Assembly: GCA_963845695.1 (NCBI GenBank)
Contig: CAWJTQ010000020.1
Span: 434,001 to 498,000, forward strand
Reading direction: 5' to 3'
DNA: 64,000 nt
Origin: CAWJTV01 sp963845695
GTDB lineage: Bacteria; Planctomycetota; Planctomycetia; Isosphaerales; Isosphaeraceae
Made by a program: the position numbers and the translations under genes. Shown here piece after piece: positions 18,844-30,100 of this stretch; the first letter of the stretch is position 1, and each line of letters opens with the position of its first letter. The notes under the pieces were generated by a model. That model did no database searches, was not told the DNA's origin, and saw nothing but the letters and a program-made list of their open reading frames with translations.

Positions 18844-20610
18844 GTGTGTGGACTCATCGGTTTAGTCGGCAAGGAACACCAGCCGGACGACCTCCGTGCG
18901 ATGCTCGGAAGTCTGCGGTCGCGAGGGCCGGACGAGACCGGTTACGCGGAATCGGACTGGTTTCGTCTGGGAGTATGCCGGCTGGCAATCGTCGATCTCG
19001 ATGGCGGCCACCAACCCGCCTCGAGTACAAACGGTGACGTCTGCCTCGGCTTCAATGGTGAGATCTATAACGATCGCGCACTCGCGGAACGGCTCGAGCT
19101 CCGCGATGGATCGCGCGTTTCGGAAGCTGGGCTGCTTCTTCAGGCCTACCTCCGATACGGACCATCATTCGTCGAGTCTTTGGACGGCGACTTCGCGATC
19201 ATCGTCATGGACTCGCGGACGCGGGCCTGTTACGCGTTCCGAGACGCCGTCGGCGTGAAGCCGCTCTACTATTCGCGCCTTGACGGGGACGGCGGATGGG
19301 CGTTCGCGTCGCACGTCAGGGCTTTTTTCCAGCACCCGAAGTTCTCCACGCAACTGGATCGCGTGGCGTTGGCGGAACGAAGAGTGTTGGCTTTCTGGTC
19401 CAGCGATCGCACCTGCTTCGATCGGATCCGCCAGGTCCCGCCCGGGTGTCGTCTGGAGTTGCGAATGGCCCCGGACGGGCGGGCCATCGGTCAACCCAAA
19501 ATCCGGGCCTTCACGACCCGCCGACGGCCGCCGCCGGGGTTGGAGACGCACCCGGCGTCCGAGCAGGCCGTGGCGCAATGTTCGCAGTTGATCCGCCGAT
19601 CCGTCGCGAAGAGGATCGAGCACTCTGAAGTCGAACCGATCGTTCTCGCCTGGTCTGGAGGCATCGACTCGACGATTCTCGCGGCGATCATGCACCAGGA
19701 TTACCAGGACCGCATCGAGACGATGACGGTCTACGACGAATCGCTACTGGCCGATCCCGAGCATCCCGCTCGATTGGCCGTCCAGCTTGGGTTGAGAAAC
19801 GAATCGTACAAAATCGAGCTGTCGGAGTTCGCCAGCGAATTCCCCCGTGCAATCCGTGAGAACCCGGGAGCTCAGCCGGGTTACTCCGCGTATTATATCG
19901 GGCGTGCGGCGCGAAAGCTGTATCCGACCGCTAAAGTCATCCTCTGCGGCGAGGGGGCAGACGAGTTCTTTCTCGGCTACTCGTGCTTTGTCCGTCCCGA
20001 AGGCCTGCAACAGAGAATGATGCAGTCGCTTCAGGACCAAGATGCGAAACTCGTCGCGTGCTCCCCACTCCTACAGCAGGTTCAGGGATGGCAATGTCGA
20101 AGCCGCGACGTGGTATGGAATGAGTTTGTCGACATCGAGCAGACCCATCAATTGGCCTCGAATCATCTGATTGCCTTTGACCACGGACCCATGGCCCACT
20201 CTCTGGAATGCCGGGTGCCCTTTCTGGACCGTGATCTGCTGGATTATGCGGGTGAGATACCCAATGAACTGAAGATCCTGGAGGGCATCCCCAAGATCCA
20301 TCTTCGCCGCGTGCTGGAGCATCTGCTTGCCGGCACCAACATTGCGCCGGCCGACGTCTTGGAGCGTCCAAAGACCCCCGCATTCTTTGCCACGAGGGCG
20401 TGCACGAGCTGGCTCAGAGGATACGTGGAGAGTCGAAAAGACAAGGACGTGCTCTTACGGTCACCCTTGTTGCCGTTCGCGCGCGATTTGGCCGACCTGT
20501 TCTGGATCAGAAGCGTGGAGGTCGTGTTCCTTCTCTACCACGGTGAAGTCGAAGGAATGACTTTCGAGGATCTGGCGCACGACGTCATGAGCGAGCACGC
20601 GATGGCGTGA
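18844..20610 (+). CDS. Asparagine-synthetase-like glutamine amidotransferase
   Basis: The product has 588 residues. The GTG start at 18844 is required because the second residue is the nucleophile: MCGLIGLVG is the N-terminus of a class II glutaminase. RGPDETG and GFNGEIYND complete that domain. The synthetase domain has the PP-loop SGGIDST, then LCGEGADEFFLGY and VPFLDRDLLDYA. AsnB-family enzymes adenylate a carboxylate and amidate it with glutamine-derived ammonia; the lasso-peptide cyclases are relatives that have lost the Cys. Here both sites look intact, so amidation (for example of the core Asp or a C-terminus) is more likely than cyclisation. It is last in the operon. A housekeeping asparagine synthetase cannot be excluded. 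Confidence 0.85.
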   Translation: MCGLIGLVGKEHQPDDLRAMLGSLRSRGPDETGYAESDWFRLGVCRLAIVDLDGGHQPASSTNGDVCLGFNGEIYNDRALAERLELRDGSRVSEAGLLLQAYLRYGPSFVESLDGDFAIIVMDSRTRACYAFRDAVGVKPLYYSRLDGDGGWAFASHVRAFFQHPKFSTQLDRVALAERRVLAFWSSDRTCFDRIRQVPPGCRLELRMAPDGRAIGQPKIRAFTTRRRPPPGLETHPASEQAVAQCSQLIRRSVAKRIEHSEVEPIVLAWSGGIDSTILAAIMHQDYQDRIETMTVYDESLLADPEHPARLAVQLGLRNESYKIELSEFASEFPRAIRENPGAQPGYSAYYIGRAARKLYPTAKVILCGEGADEFFLGYSCFVRPEGLQQRMMQSLQDQDAKLVACSPLLQQVQGWQCRSRDVVWNEFVDIEQTHQLASNHLIAFDHGPMAHSLECRVPFLDRDLLDYAGEIPNELKILEGIPKIHLRRVLEHLLAGTNIAPADVLERPKTPAFFATRACTSWLRGYVESRKDKDVLLRSPLLPFARDLADLFWIRSVEVVFLLYHGEVEGMTFEDLAHDVMSEHAMA

Positions 20611-20757
20611 GCCTCATCGGGAAGGATTCATCAATGGCCATGTTCGTGATGGCCGTGGAAGACCGTGGTCCTGGCGTCCCCTTGGCCGCGATGTTAGCGA
20701 TTCGATCGAGGATCTCTCCGTTCGCCAGCGTGTCGAGCAAGCCCTTGGGCATGATCG
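20585..20757 (-). pseudogene. C-terminal scrap of a cytochrome-c-type gene
   Basis: The minus strand reads IMPKGLLDTLANGEILDRIA and then NIAAKGTP. This resembles the extreme C-terminus of planctomycete haem-containing proteins, where the Met is an axial ligand. Nothing upstream continues it, because the palindrome at 20773-20849 follows directly. It overlaps the end of the amidotransferase gene on the other strand. I infer a fragment left by rearrangement. Confidence 0.35.
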
Positions 20758-20772
20758 TGGGGAAAACAAGAA

Positions 20773-20849
20773 GAAAGCTGTATCCGGCGGGCCGAGTCCG
20801 TCTGGAATCCGGCCAGGCTCTGCCCCGACCCGCCGGATACAACTTTCTT
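20773..20849. repeat. Palindromic element after the peptide locus
   Basis: Two 21-base arms (20773-20793 and 20829-20849) are inverted copies of each other with a single mismatch, around a 35-base loop. The right arm and the next few bases recur exactly at 46395-46418. It lies at the downstream edge of the peptide gene cluster. Confidence 0.65.
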
Positions 20850-20866
20850 CATTGGTAGCCGACCAG

Positions 20867-21116
20867 GGTCTCGGTGGGCCTCACGCCGCGATGCGGCGTT
20901 CGACCCACCGTACGAGCCTTCTCGTAAGGGGTCTCGGTGGGCCTCACGCCGCGATGCGGCGTTCGACCCACCCTACGAGGGGTCTCGGTGGGCCTCACGC
21001 CGCGGTGCGGCGTTCGACCCACCCTACGAGCTACAGCTACGAGCCTTCTCGTAAGGGGTCTCGGTGGGCCTCACGCCGCGGTGCGGCGTTCGACCCACCC
21101 TACGAGCCTTCTCGTA
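20867..21116. repeat. Four tandem copies of a palindromic unit
   Basis: Units begin at 20867, 20930, 20981 and 21057. Each unit has GGTCTCGGTGGGCC, TCACGCCGCG, a variable A or G, TGCGGCGTTCG and ACCCACC, closing with TACGAG. The outer GGTGGG/CCCACC and inner CGCCGC/GCGGCG pairs form a hairpin. Spacers (GCCTTCTCGTAAG) recur between some units. The array separates the peptide locus from the giant surface-protein gene, whose 3' end is at 21151. Confidence 0.8.
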
Positions 21117-21150
21117 CAACCTTTCCGAGATCCTCCGAAGGTCGATTGTC

Positions 21151-24100
21151 TTATCCCCGGCGCTTGGCGATGCGGACCGTCGGAGTTTTCCGCGAGGCCG
21201 AGGCGGCACGTACCGCATGATGGACGCTGGCGTGGGTCGCGGCGGCCGCATGATGGACGCTGGCGGGCGACTTGGCCGCCACCTTGTGGTTATGGGCTCG
21301 CGAGCTGAGCTTCCTCCCCTTGAAGGGGCTGGTCGAGCTGACGATTGGCGGTGTGGTCGTGGCGTCGGCCCCTGGCCCGGTTGCGGTCGTGCTGGCCGCC
21401 ACGACGGTAGCGACGCTGGTGCCGGGACTGTTCGTCAAGAGCGGGTTAAGGATGATCCCGTAGGTCTGGTAGGCCCCAATGTCGTAAGCGTTGATGGGCC
21501 GAGGGTTGCCGATCTGATCGGTGGAGGGCACGGTCACGCCGGGGATCGTCGCGCTGCCCGCGCCGATGGCGGCGCTACCAAAGAGGAGCGCGATGGTCTG
21601 GGTCGGTCCACCGTTATTGGCCAGGCTCGGCGCGAGCCCCGGGTCGGTCACACCGGCCAGGTTATTGTTGACCTTGTTGGTGAGGCCGCCGGTGCCGACC
21701 AAGTTGTACGAGCTGGCCGCGACGACCGTGCCGACAATGTCGCTGGCGACGGCACTGGTCCCGGTGCCGACCGTGTTCAGGTCCACGATGGTGTCGTACA
21801 CCGCCGTCGTGCCGGCATAGACGTCGATCCCTCCGGCGACGCCGCCCGTGAGGACCACGTTGTAGGCAATCGTACTGCTGACGATTGTCAACGAACCGAC
21901 GTTGTCGATGGCACCGCCGTACTGGGTGGCCGTGTTGTTCGCAAGGGTGCTGTCGGACATCGTCATCACGCCGGCGAAGTTGTTGGAGATGGCGCCGCCC
22001 TGGAACGCCGAGTTGCCGGCGATCGTGCTGGCCGAGATGAGCACGGTGCCGACGGTCGTCCCCGTGCCGTCGTTGAACAGTCCGCCGCCCTGGTAGGCCG
22101 AATTGCCCATGAGGGTCGAGGTGGTGACGGATGTCATGCCAGCTCGATTGAAGATGGCGCCCCCCTCGAAACTCGAGTTCCCCTGGAAGGTTGAAGCGGT
22201 GACGGTCAGAGAGCCGTCCTGGTTATCGATGGCGCCGCCGAGGCCGTAGAGTGTCGAGTTGTCCACGAAGGTGGAGTTGGAGACCGTCGCGGTCGCGGTT
22301 GCACCGTCGTTGTAGATGGCTCCGCCGTAGTACGCGGCGACATTATCCGAGAACGAACTGCCGCTGACGATGAGCGCCCCCGTATTGATGATGCCGGCCC
22401 CGGAGCCCGTGAGGGGGGCCGCGTTGTCCATCAACGTCGAGTCGGTGATCGTCAGGTTTCCGGCGTTGTTGATGGCGCCGCCGCCGGAGTTGATGGCGCC
22501 GCCGCCGGAGGGCGGGGTCGTGACCGCGGCCGAGCCATCGATCAACGTGAGTCCCGTGAAGCTGGCCGTCACACCCGGGGCGATCGCGAAGATCCCGCTA
22601 GTGCCGCCGCCACTGATGGTCAACGGGTTGGAGCCCGTCCAGTCGATGTTGATCGACTTCGAGATCGTGTTGGTCAGGTCCAGCGTGCCGAGAGTCAGCG
22701 TGATGGTCTGGGGTTGGCTGAACACCCCGTTGGTGTCGAACTGGATGGAGATCGGGGCCGTGTTGGTGTTGATATTGGCCCAGGCGATGGCGGCTCGCAG
22801 AGTACCGGGGACCGTCGAGTCAGCGGCATTCGTGACCAGATAGGTCGAGCTGAGCTCGAAGGCACCGATGTCCATGAGCTTCACGCCCGGGGGGTTGTTC
22901 GCGCCGCGAACGACGCCGCGCTGGTCGACCCCGAGCGTTCCGGGAAGTTTCAAACTGCCGGCGTTGATGGCGGGGCTGCTGCTCAGGAGCGGGATGGTCT
23001 CGGTCACTCCACCGTTATACGACAGGTCACCGAGACCTGGGTTCGACTCGTTGAACAGGTTGCCGGTGGAGTTGGAGGCGGTCAGCCCGCCGGAGCCCCC
23101 GGTGCCGAACAGATTGTCCGTGCTGTTGAGAGAGAGCGTGCCGGCCACGTCGTCCGCCGAACCGCCGCTATCTTCGTTCTGCGCGACGATCGTGTTGTAC
23201 AACGTGGCGCTGCCACCCGCCGACGCATCCAGCCCTCCACCAGTGCCGCTGCTGCCTGAGGTGTTCTTGGCGATGGTCGTGCTGACGACGGTCAGCGTGC
23301 CGTCGGCGTTGTTGAAGATGCCTCCACCCTCGGCGGCCGAATTCGCTGTGATCGTGTCGTTCGTCGCGGTGAGTGTTCCCCCGGATTCGTTGTCGATGGC
23401 GCCGCCATCCTGGCTAGCCGTGTTGCTGTTGAGGGTGGAGCTGGTGAGGTTCAGCGTACCGGAGTTGTCGATCGCGCCGCCGTGGGTCGCCGAATTGCCA
23501 GTGATGGTCGAGTTGGTGATCGTGAGCAATCCGCCGTGGTCGATGACGATGGCGCCGCCGGAGGTCGAGCTGCTGCCGCCGCTGATCGTCAGGCCCGTGA
23601 GGGTGGCCGTCGTGCCACTGTCAACCGCGATCACGCCAACGAGTTCGCCACCGCTGATCGTCAGCCCGTTCGAGGCTGTGCCGTCGATCGCCTCCGGCGT
23701 GGTGGAGTTCGACATGACGATGGGGCCGAGACTCGACGAGAGGGTGATCGTCTGGGGACTCGCGAAGCCCCCGTTGTCTGGAAGACGATCGTGTTCGGTG
23801 CGATTCGCGGTTGGAGGGCGCCTGCCAGGCTTCTCAGGATTGTCGTTGGTGCTGAGGTTGGCCCAGCCAGAAATGCCCGCGCGAAGGGTTCCCATATCGG
23901 TCGAGTCGGTCGTCGAGGTGACGAGATACGAGGAGCTCGCCTCGTAGGCACCGATGTCGACGGCTCGGCCCCGGCATCGACCCCGGCCGGGCCGCGCAGG
24001 GCGCCGCGCTGGTCGGTGGTCGGGACGCTCACCCCGGGGATCGCGTTGCTCCCGTGGTCGATCGCCAGGCTGCCGGTCAACAGCGCGATGGTCTCGGTCG

Positions 24101-27100
24101 GCCCGCCGTTATTCGCCAGCGGACCAAGGTCCGGGGTCGCGACATTGATCTGATTGCTGTTGAAGGTGCTCAGTCCGGCGGAGCCCCCGGTTCCGAACAG
24201 GTTGTTGGCGCTGGTCAGCGCCAGCGAGCCGGCGGCGTCGCTGGCCTTATTGCTGGCTCCGGCCGTATTGGAGGCGACGATCGTGTTGTACAACGTGGCT
24301 GTGCCGAACTGGGAATACAACCCACCGCCGGTGCCACCGCTGGCAATGTGGTTCTCGGCGATGGTCCCGTTGACGACCGTGAGCGTACCCGTGTTGAGGA
24401 CTCCGCCCGCACTGACGCCCGTGTTCCCCGCAATGGTGGCATTCGTCAGGCTCGCGGTGCCGGCGTTGGAGAGTCCGCCGCCAAGGCCGCCGGCCTGGTT
24501 CCCGCTCACGGTCGAGTCGGAGAGCGTCAGTGAGCTGCCGACCTCGTCGCCGAGACCACCTCCGGAGCCCATCGCCGTATTGGATTGAATCGTAGAGATC
24601 GTGATCGAGAGTGAGCCGTTGTTGTCGATGCCCGCCGCCCGTCGTCGCGGAGTTCCCGGACAGGGTCGAGTAGACCGCCGTCGCCGTGCCGCCGGCCTCG
24701 ATATCAAGCCCGCCGCCGGAGCCGGTGGCCGAATTGCCCGAGATGGTGGTCGAGTGGCCCAGGGTCAGGTTGCCGGCGCTGTCGACCCCGCCGCCATTGA
24801 CGGCGGCGGAATTGCCCGAGATGGTCGAATCGGCAACGTTGAACGTGCCGGTGAGCCGTGACTCCGACACCGCCGCCGCTCAGGGTGGCCGAGTTGTCCG
24901 AGATGATCGAGTTGTTGGTCACGGTCAAGGTTCCGCCGACGTCGACACCGCCCCCCGATCCGGCTGCGGTGTTCTGCGTGATCGTGGAACTATTCATGTT
25001 GAGCGTGCCGGTGTCGAGGACGCCGCCGCCGGAACCGCTGGCCGAATTGCCCGAGATGGTGGCCGAGTCCTGGAGCGTCAGTGTCCCGGTGTTGTTGACT
25101 CCACCGCCCGACTTGGCCGAATTGCCCGAGATGGTCGACCCGGTGAGAGTGAGCGAGCCGGTGTTGTTGATCCCGCCGCCGGAGCCGGTGGCGGAGCTGG
25201 CCGAGACGGTCGACCCCGTGACGGTGAGCGAGCCGGCATTGTTGATCCCGCCGCCGGTGGCAGGCCAGGCCGGCCGTGATCTCCAGGTTGGTGAGGGTCG
25301 CCGTCACGCCCGCGTTCACCTTCAAGACTCCGACCGCGCCGCTGCCGCTGATCGCGGCCAAGCCCTGGCCGACGTTGTTGATCGACTCCGCCGTCGCCGT
25401 ATTCGACAGCACCAGGGTGCCGAGCGTCGATGACAGATCGATGGGCCCGGTGGTGCTAATCTCGACCGCGTTGGGCGATTCGAAGTCGGGGACATGCCGA
25501 GGTTGTAGGGGTTGTCGTTGAAGCTGACATTGGCCCAGCCGACGCCAGTGCGAAGGGTGCTGATCTCGTTGGTCGTGTCGTTGGTCGTGTTGACCAGGTA
25601 CGAAGAGCTCGCCTCGTAGGCGCCGATGTCCACAGTCGTTCCGGCGTTAACACTATAGGCCTGGCCTCCGCGCAGGGCGCCCCGCTGGTCGGTAGACGGG
25701 ATGGTCACGCCAGCGATTGTGTTGGCCCCACCATCGATGGCGGGGCTGCCGGTGAGCAGCGCGATGGTCTCGGTCGGCCCGCCGTTGTTCCCGAGTGTGC
25801 CGAGGTCTGCATTGGCGACGCCGATCAGGTTGTTCGTGCTGGCTGGCGAGAACGTGCCGCTGACGTCCGTTCCCCCGGAAGCCGTGTTGCTATCAACAAT
25901 CGTGTTATAAAGGGTGACCGATCCGGCGGAGGTGACGATGCCCCCACCACCGCCGGCGGTATTCACATTGTAGGCGATGGTGGTGTTGACCGTCGTCACA
26001 TCGCCTGAAGTATTGTTGATGCCACCACTTCCTGAACTGGCCGTGTTGCCCGCGATCGTGGTATTGGTCAGGCTCGCCGTGCCTGCGTTGGTATCCAGGG
26101 CGCCGCCCGCGAAGGCCAGATTGTCGGCGAGTGTACTGCCTTCGAGCGTGAGAGTCCCTGTGGACTCGATGCCTCCTCCATTGCCGACGGCGATGTTCTG
26201 AGCGATGGTCGAGTCGGAGACCGTCAGCGTTCCGTTATTGAGGATACCGCCACCGGAGAGACCGGAGCCGGTGGACGAGTTGGAGGTGATGTTGCTGTTC
26301 GAAGAAATGGTCGCATGAGCGGAGTCGGCGATTGCGATCGCACCGCCGCTCAAGGCCGAGTTGGTCTGGAGCATGAGAGATGTGCCGGTCAGGCTCCCGG
26401 CGGCGACATCGATCGCCCCACCGCTTCCCGAGCCGGCCATGTCACTGGTAAAGGCCGTACCGCTGACCGTCAGGGTGGCCCCATCCAGGTAGAGACCGCC
26501 GCCACCGGCGCCGGTGGCTGAGTTGCCGCTGAAGGTGCCGCCGGTGAGCGTCGCTGTGCCGTTGCCGATGTAGTAGAGATACAGACCTCCGCCGACGATC
26601 GCCGCGTTATCCGTGAATGTCGTGTCCGTGATCGTAAAGCTTCCGCCAGGGCTGTTTGAGTAATCGACGCCACCGCCCTGACCAGTTGTCGTGTTGTTGG
26701 TGATCGTGGCGTTAGCGATGTTGACGACGCCATTGGCGTCGATCCCGGCCCCGTTGCTGGCCGAGTTGCCGGAGACCGTGCCGCCGGTGATGTTGAGAGT
26801 GCCACCACTGGACAGGCCGCCGCCATCCGCGGTGGCCGAGTTGCCCTCGAGGTTGGTGTTGATCAGCGACAAGGTACCGTTATTCTCGATGCCACCGCCG
26901 AAGTCGGCAATGCCGCCCTTGATCGTGATGTCCTCGAGGGTGGCATTCGCACCGGTGGGAACGTTGATGACCTGGAACTCGCCGCCGCCGCTGATCGAGA
27001 CCAGACCGCCCGCGGGGCCGTCGATCGCCACGGAATGGGCCGTGGGCATCGTCAGCGTGCCGAGGGTGAGCGTGATGGTCTGGGGTACGGAGAACGCGCC

Positions 27101-30100
27101 CGTGGTGGAGAAGACCAGGGTATTGGGAGCATTGGCCGTCAGAGACGGGGTCAGGTTCTCGGGATTGTAGTTGGTGCTGACGGCCGCCCAGCCTAGACCC
27201 AGCCGCAGCGTGCCCGAGATCGTGTACGAATCGACGGTGGATGTGATCAAGAAGGCGGAGCTGGCCTCGTAGGCACCGATGTCCACCGTCAATCCGGCGT
27301 TGTACTTATTGGTCGGGCCGCCGCGCACGGCACCGCGCTGGTCCGTAATCGGCACGGTCACACCATCGCCGGCCGGGAACGAGTTGGCTCCCTGATCGAT
27401 GGCGGAACTGCCTTGCAGCAGCGCGATAGTGAGGGTCGGTCCGCCGTTATTGGTCAACGGACCCAGGTGCAGATTGGGGTCGCTGATCCGGTTGTCCGAG
27501 CTGGTAGCGGCCAGTCCGCCGGAGAGATCGGTCCCCGAGTTGGCATCGACGATCGTGTTGTAGAGCGCGGCTGACCCGCCAGCGACGTCCAGTCCGCCCC
27601 CGGCGCCGCCACGGATGAGATTATCGGCGATGGTGATGTTCACCGCATTGAGCGTGCCCTGGGTGTAGACGCCACCCCCGCTGGACTGGCTCGTGTTCTC
27701 GGCGATGGTGGAGTTGGTCAGGTTGACCACACCCGTGAGGTCATCGTAAACGCCGCCGCCGAGATCCGACGCCGAATTGTAATCGATCGTGCTGGCGGTG
27801 ATCGTCAGTGTGCCCGTATTCGCGACAGCGCCGCCCAGGGTCGCTGAGCTGAAGTCGATGGTGCTGGTGCTGATCGTCGTGGTGGCCGAGCCGAGATTGC
27901 GGATACTGCCGCCCTCGCCACCGGCTGTGTTGTTCGAGAGCGTCGAATAAGTGATGGTCAACACGCTGAGCTTGCTCGTGTTGTCGATGCCGCCGCCATC
28001 AAGGGTCGCCGTGTTGTCCAGGACGAAGGAGTCCACGATCACCACGGTTCCACCGTTGTAGATGGCCCCGCCGGACTGGGTGGCCGTGTTGTTGGCGACA
28101 TGGGCGAGGTCGAGGGTGATCGAGCCGCCGAAGAGGTAGATGCCGCCACCTTGTGCCGCGGTATTGTCCGCGATGCTGCCCGGCCCTGTCGTCTTGGTCG
28201 AGGCGGAGGTGGTCCCTGAGATCGCGATCTTGCCGCCCGCCTGATACAGGGCTCCGCCGCGGCCGTACGAGAGATTGACGGCAGTCCCCGAGGCGTGGTT
28301 GTCGACCAGTCGACTCTGCTTCAAACTCAGGGTGCCGTTGTGGTAGTAGATGCCGCCGCCGTCGCCGGTCTTGGCATCGTTGGAAGAGACAGTGAAACCG
28401 GTGGCTTTCACATTTCCACCGGTATTGTACAGGCCGCCGCCGAATCCGGCCGTGTTCTGGGTAAGGGTGACATGAGTGAGGGTGAGGACGGACGTGTTGA
28501 GGATGCGCACCCCTCGCCCGATCGTGAATGTCTTGCCGGACACGACGCCGGGGGAGACGTTGCCCGAGAGGTTGACATTCGAGATCGTCATCGATCCGAC
28601 GTTGTAGGCGCCCCCGCCGCCAAGACCGGCTGTGTTGTTGGAGATCGGAACGTTGACGACCGAGAGGGTACCGAGATTGTCGACCCCACCGCCGTAGGAG
28701 CCGGCTGAGTTGCCAGTGATGGTGGCACTGGTGGTGTTGGTGATCGACATCGATCCTACGTTATAGATGCCGCCACCGTCAACGGCGGCCGAGTTGCTGG
28801 AGATGGTGGCGTTTTCGACCGTGAGCGTCCCCTGATTGCCGATGCCGCCCGCAGTGTACCGTGCGAGGTTGCCGGTGATGGTATTGCCGGAGCCGGTGAT
28901 CGAGACGTTGCCGGAGGAGATGTAGATGCCGCCGCCGAGCCTGGCTTCGTTGTCGTTCAGCGTGATGCCGGTGATCGAGACTTTGCCGCCGTCGATATCG
29001 ATGCCGCCGCCCGAGCCGATGCTGATCGAGGTGCTCGAGCCGGTGGCCGTCACCTGATTGTCCTCGAACTCACTGGAGTCCGTGATCGTCAGAGTTCCCT
29101 GGATACTGTAGATCCCACCGCCCCGGTTGACGGCCGTGTTACTCGAAAGGGTGCCACCGCTGACGTGGGCGGTGCCGTGGGCGTTGTCGATGCCGCCGCC
29201 GTAAGCGGCGGTGTTGTTGGCGATGATCGCGCCAGTGACCTGGAGATACCCATGGTTGTCGATGGCGCCTCCGGACGAGCCCGTGGCGCCTCCGAAGGTG
29301 GCGTTGCTGATCGCGTAAACGTCGGCCTTCGGGGTAGCCTGGTTGCCGTTGAGGCTGCCGTCGGTGATCGTCAGGGCGCCGTAGTTGATCACGGCCCCGC
29401 CGAAATCGGCCTGGTTGCCCGCGATGGTCGCACCGCTGATGGAGACCGTGCCGCCGGCGGCATTGTACAAGAAACCGCCGTAGTTGGCCGCGTCGGCGGC
29501 CAGGGGGATGCTTCCGGTAATCGACACCGTGCCGCTGTTGACATAGATGCCGCCGCCGGAGGCGGACCCGACGCGGTAGATCGAAGAGCTGAAGCTGGAT
29601 GAGGAACTGCTGGAGAGCAGCGGCTCGCCACTGGTCCCCCCGTTGCCGCTGACAGGATGGCGCTTGGAAGCCCCGGCTCCGTTCAGAGTTCCGTGCTTCC
29701 TCCCGCTCAGCCCCGATCCGCTATGAGGGATGGGCAGTCTCGGTTCGACGGGACCGCCGACGCCCCTCACGTTGCCCGCGGTGATGGCGCCGCCGCCGAA
29801 GTACCTGGCCAGGCGGGAATCACCCGTGAAACCGAAGAATCCGCCTTGCGCCTGGTCGTTCTCGATACTGGTCCCGGCCTGGGGGTTGTCAACGTTGCCT
29901 CCGGTGAGGGTCAGAGACCCTTTGGTCATGTAGATGGCACCGCCGCCGGCATCGCCGCCGTATCCCGGCAGGCCGCCGGAGCCGGGCGGGAAAAAGAACG
30001 GCGAGGACGACGACGTACTGATGCTGAACGAGCGGGTGAAACCCCCCGCGCCGCCGGTTCCACCCTTGCCCCCACTGGCCAGGTCGCCGGTGAAGGGGGT

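Noticed and set aside
18844..20610. Lasso-peptide cyclase
   Set aside because: The glutaminase Cys is present and there is no lasso B-type peptidase or suitable core with Gly/Ala/Ser/Cys-1 and an acidic residue at 7-9.
20867..21116. CRISPR array
   Set aside because: The units are palindromic and longer than their spacers, the spacers are repeated rather than unique, and no cas genes are nearby.
21521..29602. Many plus-strand Pro/Val-rich open frames
   Set aside because: These are antisense shadows of the Gly/Ser/Thr-rich beta-helix repeats of the giant minus-strand gene.
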